64,000 nucleotides of DNA from Omphalotus guepiniiformis. Its lineage: Eukaryota; Basidiomycota; Agaricomycetes; Agaricales; Omphalotaceae. The translations under genes were made by a program, and so were the position numbers. Every line of letters starts with the position of its first letter. The first letter of the stretch is position 1. This document shows, in pieces, positions 54,514 through 64,000 of the stretch. The stretch is from assembly GCA_028554645.1 (NCBI GenBank), contig JAQOOI010000016.1:1070176-1134175 (forward strand), read 5' to 3'. The notes below the pieces were generated by a model. The model saw nothing but the letters and a program-made list of their open reading frames with translations, ran no database searches and was not told where the DNA came from.

Positions 54514-57500
54514 ATTATAGACTTTTTTTCTGTTACTTGCTTGCTCGTTGGTTATACCCCACGTTATAGTACCCATCACTTGCTGTCCCACACACGAATA
54601 TTGCTCTACTTAGTTTTTCAATGCATTGCATTCTCCGAGAGTCTGGCAAGGACTTGGCTTGCATCCAGAAACGACCTAGCCAGTCTTTTCATTCAAGCTC
54701 ATTGATCGCTTCCTATCACCATTCCTCCTCTTTGTTGACAAGTACATCAGCACTTACTTATGTATACTGCCTAGGTCTTCTAGCGCTACATATCACAATT
54801 ACCTTTTAGATTCCTTCCGTCATAAGTAACTAGAACACCTAGAATTTTGCTGGTCTTACTTATCGCGACTGGTTGGTCCTTAATCTACCGAGCAACTTAC
54901 GAGAACGGATCCCGATACTTGCTTGAGGGACCCCGGAAGAATTGTATTATTGTATGTAGGACTACTCGCTCCATGTCGACTCCCCACCGTCGTAAGTATC
55001 TAGAATAAACACCCAGACTTGAGCTTGAGTTTGGACCTCCGACGTCAGCTATGAGCTCTTTACTTACAATTAGCACCACCACGCTTGGTTCAATCGTTGT
55101 TTACATTTGATATTGTTCCTTCGTTTCGAACTGTGGGTTTTTGACGGTAGCAATTCTAATTAACAGGGGTCAATGAATTCGACCTATGTAAGTCCGCGTG
55201 TACGTACGTACTAAACATCGATATCGAGCCTTCGCGAACTTGAAGACTCACAGACTCCACATCGACGTCAGCTATGACTCTAGAAAAAAACCATTTTTTT
55301 AGCCTTCAGCGCTCAGCGCTCACTGCAGCCCTGGAACAATTTGATCATCTGAGTAAGTAATCAAGATATCATGTTTTTTCGGCCTTTTCGGTGACGATGT
55401 TCTGACTTGAAAGTCGTTACTTACAGCCACCTTACGACTCGCCAAAATACATACAAAAAAGAAAAAAAAACAATCACGAACGCATAGTTCACTTTTTTAA
55501 GCTATTCCTTGGTATTGCCGCTGGCCCGGTACGTCCGAGAACCATACAGGCTATAGCACTCTCATGCAGCTCCCGTGTCCAACTTCTTTCCCTGAACCCA
55601 CCTAAAGTACATGCAAACGCGCATCAACACTCCGCATGCTCAGTGACACTTACGTTCATACTTATCGTCACCCATGCGCCACCAGATAACAATGCTTACC
55701 CACATATTGTCATATTGTTCATGCTCAGCGGCGAGCGTCCAGGGCTGATTCTGGCTGATTCGAGTCCATGTACGCCTTCATCATGATGATTGGCACACCC
55801 ATCTGTACGAAATACAACTTATCAACAGAGATCACAACGACAGTGCAAATTTTCCCGACTTGTCCGCCATCGAATCCTGAACACAAAATTTTGAGCAATG
55901 AAATGACTCGGGTTTCATATCAAGAAAGAAGTCTTACAAAATGAACAGGGGGGAAGCCTGAGGAATCCGCGACGTCGGACGAGCACAAATTTGAAACTTG
56001 AAGCTTGAATATTGAATATTGAATACGGGCCCGAGCGACAGAAGATCGTCGTCGACTCCACTACGACTTGAAATTAACTTCTCTACACATACATACTACC
56101 AATTATCAGTGATGCAAGTACTTGAATACTGTATAATAATGTAGTTCACGCACCCAGACGAAGAATTTACATAACGAACAATCCAAAACAACATTTGAAG
56201 ACTTTAGAGCGGCACTCTTCTACCCTTACCGTACCCTACCGTACCCTGCTGCGATTTGTATGACAGCTCAGTCCTCAAAATGACGCACAGCATGACATCA
56301 CGAGCAGAAAAGTGAAATCCAACCGATATCTGTCCTATCAAGTATGTGTCAGTTATTCTCGTTGTCAAGCTAGCAAGTTTGCAAAAGAAAAACACTACAG
56401 TCCCTTCCAGACGCTCGTGGCGGGACCCCGAAAGCACCTTAACACACAAGACTCACGTTTGAACCAATCCGGAAGTTAGGATGCTGGCGGAGCCGGCGTC
56501 TTGAAACAATCAAATTCTCAAATTCCAATCATAATGCCCTGACTGGAGAACGCCTATCTCTCAAAATGGCGGTCAAAGTTCCTCTTTGTTCCTCAGCCTG
56601 AGGATCTGAGCCTGTAGTAAGGTACGCCAGCAATTAGCGAGTGAGAACCTGTGATTATGACCCGGACATAGTACCACCGAAGAACGCTGAATTCCTCCTC
56701 AAGGAGAAGAGTTAGTAAATTAATAATTATCAGACAAAGTCTTGGAACTTTAAGGTACGAGCCTCGAGGTATATGTACTACATATCAGAGTAAGCCATGT
56801 AAGTATTGGTGATCATTCAAGAATCCAGAAAACACGCACTTTCGTCCGAATTCGAACTCGAAGGCGCAGCGACTGTGCAGCATTACCCATGATTCTTTCC
56901 TTACATTCGCGCAGCTAGACCTGAGCTAGGTAGGGTCCAAGCGTGTTGAACACAGCCATCTCCATGCATCCTCTGAAGCTCTTATTCTAGCACATTCTCC
57001 CCGCCTTGGGTGCCCTCAAATTCTCTGTGTCATGCCTGACAGGACCCGTACTCCCGAAGTAGTTGCGGATGAATCAAATGCGCTCTTGGGAATGACACGC
57101 CTGCAGTTAGTGCGTAAGTGGTCTCGGTCGCATACAATTACAGGCGAGTCATACATCATGTTGTCTGTCATAGTGTACTTGCACTGAGGCATGAACCGTT
57201 GGCATTCAGAGTACCACGAATAGGGTATGACTAGGCGGTTGCAAGACACGTAGAATGCAAGGTCAGCCACCGTTGAGCCAACGATTTAGGATTGAGAGTG
57301 ACATACGTTCGAGGCATCCCAATGAAGAGTTCCAAAGACCGTATTCAGCCTTTCCTGACTGAACTTGAGAATCATCAATGATCGGTGCATACGAACACGA
57401 TGGTTCTCCGAGGGCTCGTCCTCTTGATAACGAAGTTACCAAATACTCGGCTTTGCAACAGAAGGCAAGCTTAGCAGGCGCGAGTAGTTCGAAAGAAGCA

Positions 57501-58143
57501 ATACTGAGCGATTCCAGCATCAGAACGGGTTCACTAGAAGTATCTCTAAAGGCGAGTCTAATCAGCAACACTTCCACGAAGCACTGTAGAGCGCAGGTCC
57601 GCACCTTCGAATTGGATATCGCTTGCAAAATTCGAACCCAGGCCATCAAATTTTCACGGCGGTGCTTTGCTGAGTACTGGCTACCATTTAAATTCTACGC
57701 TATGCCTAATTGGAATTCTTCTGGGGCATTCTTGTTGGGGTGGATTCAAGAGACTACCTTCTGCCTCGCATCCAAGAAACCGAACGTGTATTGGGGATTC
57801 AGAGAGAGGAGAGAGGATCTAGACGAATATATGCGAACTCACGTTTCGAATCCGTGAGGGTCAAAAAAACTCAAAAGGGAGTGACGTTTGAATTCCAGAG
57901 GTCGACGCGGTCACATGATCGTAACCTACGATTTCTGCGCCCCGAAGCCCTTACAAAGTTCACCCCAGCATCCACCGTTTCCTCAAAAAACAAAAACACA
58001 AGTTGGACTGCAGGCATCACTCACAGCTTGGTGCGCAATAAGTTTTAAGAAACCGTGCAGAGCATCGAGAGATGTATACTGTACTTAATACTGAATACAA
58101 TCGACAGACCTGGCAGTGCCTCTCTGGCTCTGTCAACTCGCAC
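54514..58143. other. 3.6 kb gene-poor region
   Basis: No gene is supported. Overlapping frames at 57263-57649 (minus) and 57378-57857 (plus) mirror each other and show no domain. A GACGTCAGCTATGA word occurs twice (near 55046 and 55267), and GTACGTACGTACT lies near 55201. The stretch has many CpGs and lacks any recognisable transposon protein. Confidence 0.45.
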
Positions 58144-59881
58144 CTACATCAGAGTATTCGTGCCTGTATATATCACAACATCTTTCTCAGTAGTTTCCAG
58201 TTTGATACTCCCAGCATGCCCCTCCTGAGGTGGTTCGCCCCAGTACATTCTCCCTTCTTTGTACACTCCCGAGTTTTCCTCGTTCATCTCCAGGACCTTC
58301 TTCCTTCCTTTACCCCACGGATCTCGCACCTCTGGGTCCCATCCCACTTCAGCTTTTCCGCCAGCCGTGGTGCTTAAATAAAACGGGCCCTCGTACTCAG
58401 GAGCTAAGTATAGGGAAGCTGGTGCATTCGTAGTTGATCCTTCGAGCACAAACACAGGTGATTCGCTCATCATCACGCGTGGCATGGTGATACTGAGTGA
58501 ACCCGATGTGGTATGTATGCTGGCATTCAATTTTGTGTTGTCGTAATCAGAGCTCATGGAGAAAAAAGCTGTGACTGGGCTATGTTGGTCAAACAAGAAG
58601 AGCACGCAAAAAAAGGGTCAGTCAGAATGTACAAACTACACATGAAATGACATACGCATTATTAGTCCTCATAGATACGGTGCACTCCGCACCCGTCCAC
58701 GGACCAAGAGCCCATACTACGCCGAAGATAGGTGCATTGCTTGTCTGAAGACGAACCGTATCCCAGCTCCAGAAATCGCCTGTCACATTTGCATTAGTTG
58801 TATGAACAAAGGTTGCGTCAGATATGATGCTCTGATTTGAGAGTGAAAGTTAGATTCATGGTCTTAGAATATACAACACGCAATACTAACCTGGGCTGTG
58901 ATAGGCGCATCCCTTGCATTTAACCTCACGACTGCAAAGTTCGTCGGACGCCACATGCTGAAAAGGATTTCGATGGAATGGGCGAAATTGCTGTTGGTGA
59001 AGTCGGTTGAGACGTCATTGAATACAGTGATATCTGGAAGTTGGACATTGATACTGAATCTGATACCTTCATGTAGATTTGTGGCTTCTGGGTCGGCCTT
59101 GATTTACAGGGTAAGAAAACTCAACACCAGGACGTAATGGACCTACCCATAGTAAGATCCCTTGTTCGTTAGGTTGGCCGGCGAAACATGCTTGCGCCTT
59201 CTTCAGCTGCTCTCTTCCCCTGTCAGAGTCCTCATATTGTGCGACCACATCCACCTTGATGTTTGACCCGGAAGTCCTCTCAGATTGGATAGTGAAGTTG
59301 CCAGACAACCGGCTTCCGCGGGTTAGGAAGAACGTGAGGTTCGTAGAGGCAGGAAGCTCAAAGGAAGCAGTGCTGAGATCAGATTGAGACTCAGACCAGT
59401 CAGCGCAGAACTGAGCATCAGAAGGTGTTTGGTATTTCTAACGACAAGTTCGATGAGTATTGATCCACAAGCAATCTTCGACGGTACACACTTCAAGTCG
59501 GATATCTTTTGCTAGCTCCTCATCTTCATAAGGTGCCCCAAAACCGACATCTTCGGGTGTTCTTGTACGCGCAATTGCGATCACTATCAGAAAGATGAAG
59601 GCATACAACACGCTCAGTGAAATCACAAAGCAGAATCGTCTGCGCTTCTGGTTCTTCTTCCAAAGATCATTCGCTAAATACGCCGGCTCAGACAGCTGAC
59701 TAAGCTCTGCACCGTCTAGGTCGCGATATGGGAACGGTGGGACATCAGCATTAGGCCCAGGATTTGAATGGAGGGTCGGCACAGACTCCTGATCAAGCAT
59801 TTCCTCGTCTGGTAAAGAGTTGTCACCGTCGAGCGATTGCAAGAAAGGAACGTCAGATGCCGGCCCTGGACGTGGAGACAT
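58144..59881 (-). CDS. Single-pass membrane protein, unknown function
   Basis: From ATG at 59881 (MSPRPGPASDVPFLQSLDGDN) there is an acidic cytosolic head, a basic KKNQKRRRF anchor and one membrane helix (CFVISLSVLYAFIFLIVIAIA, about residues 88-108). The outer part is rich in Thr, Ser, Asn and beta-strand patterns (SGNFTIQSERTSGSNIKVDVVAQY, TVRLQTSNAPIFGVVWALG, SGSLSITMPRVMMSESPVFVLEGSTTNAPASLYLAPEYEGPFYLSTTAG). At least five exons run to the stop at 58144-58146. Similar agaricomycete proteins are common and uncharacterised; an adhesin-like or wall-contact role is a guess. Confidence 0.7.
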
Positions 59882-62098
59882 GATGGTAAGGATTGAGATT
59901 GTTTCGATGTGCCAAGGCATATATATAATTGAAGTTCTGATAAACATCAACATTGGGTGATGAAGCTAAGGTTAGCTGTGAGTACCCACGGTGACCAAGG
60001 TACTTGCATAGCGACGTTCCAAAAGCTATGTACTTGCAACGCCATTCGACATTTAAGCGCCCAGAATTCTGCTCGAACATAGTGTTTGTGTTTTGACAAA
60101 AAGCGACAATACATCGTAGCTCCGATTAGAGGTTTCCTGCAGTAATTCTGCGTAAGAATAGTAAGTCCGAATGATAAACTCCGAAGAACTTACACGTCAA
60201 AAATTCATCATTTTCTATGTTCTCCTGATCTACCAAGTCACCTTATGTTCGTTCGAGAGTTTATGTACAGCACCATAAATCGTATCCTGCACAGTTCAGT
60301 ATATGCGCTGCCTCTAACGAAACTTCTCCGAGATCAATGGATGTGTGCGACGTGTACTCAACCCCAATGCCAAATCCTCCTAACGAATAACGTCAGGGAG
60401 TGAGAAGGCTTCAGAGGCAGATGAAAACCTACTGACGTGCAGTCTGTTTTCGATCGTCTGATAGACTAGACAGACCTCCGAGTCGTTTGTACAACAAGTG
60501 GAATACACCATCAAGGACATACGGAACGATAGGCTTCAAAGGAGAAGGAGGAAGCGCAATCCATGTATGTTATCTCAACTTCAAGCATTTCATGACTGTC
60601 AGAAAACTGGCGCACTAGCCTCAATGAGATGATCAGCAATGACGAAATCAAGAAGAAAAGACACCACGCCGAAAGCAGCGCGGAGTTGCGCTGTGCACTG
60701 TAGTTGCGAACCAGACCGTGACAACAAAAGAGTGGAGTTGAAAGCGTCCGAACCTTCGAATATTATGTATTGTCATCCCAGACCACTGCTACGAAGAGCC
60801 GACAAACCAATTATCGATATCAGTAGCAAACAGACGGGTTCTCACTTTCTCTCACCTATGTATGAAAAGCAAAAAATGTCAGGAGTTGACACCAGAGCTC
60901 AAGCGTCAGTCAGCCTTGTCGTAGCAGGGAAGAACCCGGAAATGAAACATCCCGTAATTTCAAGTAAGAGGACCTCGAGAACCCTTTCGATTTCTTCAGC
61001 TTTGGCAGCTATTGACAGGGGTAGGAGGATGCGATTCTGAAGCAGAACTATGCCCTTCTGCCTATCAAGCCCGGGTTGACAGCAAACACGATGTCTCGAC
61101 GATAGATATGACCGAGGAAGAACATTACTATCAGATCCTCGGACAAGATGAAGAGCAGGACGACGGTTGCCCGATAAGATAGCGAGAAGTTGCGTCAATG
61201 AGGGGATATAAAATTTATCTGAGGAAATTAAAAACATCTGACAACACAAAAGTTAGTGTCAAAACTCACCACCGCAACAGCCAGTGACTTCCCTCAACAC
61301 CTTGATGGAAAGTGAGGAGGTGTATGAGGGTGTATGCTAGTTATGATACAAATATGGTGGTGATGAACGAAAAGCGCGCGCCAATGATTGTGTACTGGAA
61401 CGTAATAACGCATAAGCAATGGCACCTGCCAAAAAATGCGTAAGTACATACAAGCAGTCCTTCCGTCGCTATTCCCAAACCTCTCCGGGTAGATAGAAGG
61501 GAAATCGTGTGCCATGGAGCGTCGATTGAAAGGAGTACATTGACCCTTCAGGCTTTAAGCTAAACGCTCTGTGTTTTCAAATTATCACTCCCATATTAGA
61601 AGGATTATTACACAGATATTAGTCTTGACATCTGAGGGCTGACAGCCTGCACGCGAAGTGCTCTCTGAGCCCAAGTCTGAAAGTCCTGACGAAAACAATC
61701 GGCCTCTCATCGATCCCATGTTTTGCAATGAGGAGTACTTAAGGCGGGCGGTAATGTCTGGTGTAAGAAGCAGGTCCAACGAGAATCCAGATGAAAGCTG
61801 ATGAAAGCCACAACTATGATGAGAGCGAAGTGCCGTGTAACTGTTCGAGCACGCCAATACGTGGACTGTCTCCAAAATTTCTGGAGAGCTCTTGTCAGAC
61901 CTCGACATAGACTCAAGAGACTTGGGGGCAGGCGATCTGGGGCCCATACTGGCGCTCACCCGAAAGCGGCCGATATTCACACGGTCCATATTAAGCTATC
62001 TCCTAGACTCCTACAGCTGAGGACATCGAGCATCGCGACCAGTGCTTGATCTTCCCTATTCGGTTTCTATTACATCTGCCTCACCCCCTGCTTTGATC
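59882..62098. other. Stretch without a supported gene
   Basis: Frames at 60639-61040 (plus), 60899-61249 (minus) and 61585-61989 (minus) lack domains and convincing splice patterns. The last starts 110 bp from the V-ATPase gene in the opposite direction and could be the first exon of a divergent gene, but nothing supports it further. Confidence 0.35.
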
Positions 62099-63073
62099 AT
62101 GTCACGTCCACTCAACGACGATGAAGTTCTTAATGAACTTAACAAGATGGTGAAATATCTTCTAACGTTGGTGTCGAACAAGTCTTTACCAGCTCGTGTT
62201 CTCTCCTCATAGGTGGCCTTCATCAAGCAAGAAGCACTTGAGAAAGCTCGTGAGATCAAAGTCAAAGCCGATGAGGAATTCGCAATTGAAAAGGTGCGAA
62301 ACCAGTTTACCTTGGATGAAATCCGTAGCTGACCGAATATCCTTCCAGGCTAGGCTGGTAAAGCAGGAGCAGCAAGCGATTGACGCACAGTATGAGAAGA
62401 AGCTGAAGAGTGCAGAGGTTTCTCAAAAGATGTATGGCATCTCTTGGTTCTTGTATATCAGCCTAATACGGTTGCGTTTCCAATCAGTGCCTCAATCGAC
62501 CTTGACGAACAAGTCTCGTCTCAAGCTCCTTCATCGCCGTGAAGAGCACCTTCAGGAACTCTTCTCTACTTCCCGTGAACAATTGCTGAGCTTATCTCAA
62601 GATGACGGGCGATATGTGCAGTTCCTCGAGGGTGTCATCGTGCAGGGATTTCTTCAGATCATGGAACCCAGTGTGGTTGTACACGCACGGAAGGGCGATG
62701 TTGAGCTTGTCAAGCAGGCAGCCGATAATGCTGCTGGCACATACAAAGAGTTGAGCGGCCAAGTCGTCAAAGTCAGTGTAGAGGCGACTTTGAGTGAAGA
62801 CATGTGAGTGTATGCCACCGCTTTTGCAATGCGACTTTGCTCACGATCATCGCATTGCTGGTGGCGTGAAGCTCGTAAGCGGGACAGGACGCATCACGCT
62901 GGATAACACTTTAGACGAGCGTTTGCGACTACTGGAGGACAGGGTGAGTAACCACTAGTTCTCTTATAGGTTTTCCTTGATATCCTTTCTGCAATCTTTA
63001 GATGCTCCCGGAAATCCGGAATGATCTTTTCGGCGCGCAAACGAGAACCGCAAATTCCCTTACACATAAATAA
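62099..63073 (+). pseudogene. VMA4-like: V-ATPase subunit E (Vma4), reading frame apparently broken
   Basis: Subunit E forms peripheral stalks of the vacuolar proton pump. The protein is clear: MSRPLNDDEVLNELNKM, intron 62150-62213, VAFIKQEALEKAREIKVKADEEFAIEK, intron 62295-62349, ARLVKQEQQAIDAQYEKKLKSAEVSQK, intron, STLTNKSRLKLLHRREEHLQELF, then LEGVIVQGFLQIMEP, GGVKLVSGTGRITLDNTLDERLRLLEDR and MLPEIRNDLFGA. Three defects are visible. The exon after the third intron has one extra base (near 62491-62498). The intron starting GTGAGT at 62804 has no AG before GCTGGTGGCGTG. Near 63042 the frame slips so that NENRKFPYT is read out of frame. The subunit is essential, so this is a decaying duplicate or contains assembly errors. 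Confidence 0.75.
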
Positions 63074-64000
63074 TCACTTTAGGTGATGGACAACCTTTCA
63101 TTAAATGTAGGATAATCACGATTAACCGCTTTCTATTCCAAAAATCAACACCGTTCGAGGTTTATTTTAATCACCCTTTTGAGAATGTGCTCGTCTACAA
63201 GTGCAGTATTCCTATCTTCGCGTTTGGCATCAATCCCAAGTGGAACTCGGTCATTGGAAACTTGCAGACTTGGCTGCCTCAGAGTTCACTGCGTTCCTGA
63301 TTGATCTTTATGGAGGCGAAACCCATTTCGGTGGCGACCAGAGCAGCAGCGGCAAGGAGCTCACAATAGGATTCGCTCACTACTGGATTGTTAACTCGGA
63401 CAAACTCCCATGAGATGTTCCTAATAAAATGACATTCCAAATTCTTCGCATTGCAAGTGTGCAATGGAATATTGCATTTGTTTTTCATGGTTGTTGTGAA
63501 TTGTTATTACAATGAGTACGGAGCGCTGAGGCAGCTGCGTACATGACGAAGCCCCTTTATTTTACCGTATCACGGTAACATCATTTTCCAGAACTAGGAC
63601 TTCTTTCTCTCTACCCCGTCCCTGGCATTATCGATCGTCAATCAGTGGAAGACCGAGTTTCAGAAGTCAAATACCTACAAGGACCCTCCGCAGCCAACGC
63701 CAATATTTTCGCCACGAGGCCATGCTCCGCCAGCGCTGCATCAACGCTCCATGAGGGGTTGCCAGTTGGCAAGGAAAGGTATCTGTGGCAAAGCTCTGCT
63801 GTTTCGCAAGAGGTGTCAATCCGAGACTGAGGACATGTGGCAACTCACAATTGACGCTGAAAGTACAACCTACCTTTGATTAAATTCTCGAAAATAATGA
63901 CATGAAGCGCGTACATCGACCACGAATAAGTTCTCTGTCCCTATATAACCTTATTCAAATTTCTCGTCCACGACTTGTCCAATGCTATTTGGTCCGACCC
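63074..64000. other. Right-edge stretch without a supported gene
   Basis: Short frames at 63201-63413 and 63645-63830 (plus) have no recognised motif. A short inverted repeat ACCGTATCACGGT lies near 63564-63576. Confidence 0.35.

Noticed and set aside
57263..57857. Genes of 128 and 159 codons on opposite strands
   Set aside because: They are mirror frames over the same bases with no domain, no introns and no neighbouring exons in frame.
60639..61989. Three frames of 116-134 codons before the V-ATPase gene
   Set aside because: No recognisable motif, and composition and mirrored frames suggest chance openness.
1..64000. CRISPR arrays, operons, riboswitches or tRNA genes
   Set aside because: None was seen; the window is eukaryotic, and no cloverleaf-like segment with A and B boxes stood out by eye.

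Overview
The window comes from a filamentous basidiomycete fungus, most likely an agaricomycete. Its host genes are split by many 45-60 nt GT-AG introns, the housekeeping proteins (eIF3 subunit L, epsin, a NOL8-like RRM protein, V-ATPase subunit E) are of fungal type, and the repeats (Ty3/gypsy, chromovirus, Ty1/copia, MULE) and a TET/JBP-like oxygenase resemble agaricomycete families I know. Family names rest on motif recognition; no search was run.

Left two thirds (about 2.4-38.8 kb) is a nest of transposable elements. (i) A minus-strand Ty3/gypsy element (integrase 2392 to 5' LTR ending 11096) has long open frames that are almost free of CpG, but no 3' LTR. (ii) A second copy of its 1.38 kb LTR (11472-12851) lies head to head with the first across a 375 bp spacer and abuts the gag fragment of a related element that has the same tRNA-type primer site and its own LTR (12852 to about 14.8 kb). 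(iii) A 5'-truncated, decayed Ty1/copia element (about 14.96-18.76 kb) follows. (iv) A complete but disabled chromovirus (21503-27773; LTRs 454/455 bp; target duplication CACCC) has split a minus-strand gene of an unnamed multicopy family into halves at 27779-29238 and 19970-21497. (v) A region bounded by 32 bp inverted repeats (29371-29402 and 38747-38778) holds a Mutator-like transposase, a TET/JBP-like dioxygenase gene and a small spliced Cys-rich gene. I read it as one candidate 9.4 kb composite MULE.

Right third (39.6-63.1 kb) is ordinary gene-dense chromosome: NOL8-like RRM protein, epsin and eIF3l in a row on the minus strand; an HSL-type alpha/beta hydrolase on plus; a GT2 glycosyltransferase (minus) and a Kre6/Skn1-like GH16 protein (plus) diverging from about 140 bp; a 3.6 kb gene-poor stretch; a single-pass membrane protein; and a V-ATPase subunit E gene that appears broken.

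A unifying theme is cytosine methylation. The copia and chromovirus stops are nearly all C-to-T (CGA to TGA, CAG to TAG), the chromovirus LTR pair differs almost only by CpG transitions, the gypsy element lacks CpG, and the MULE region carries a gene for a predicted 5-methylcytosine oxidase family. The link between these facts is inference.
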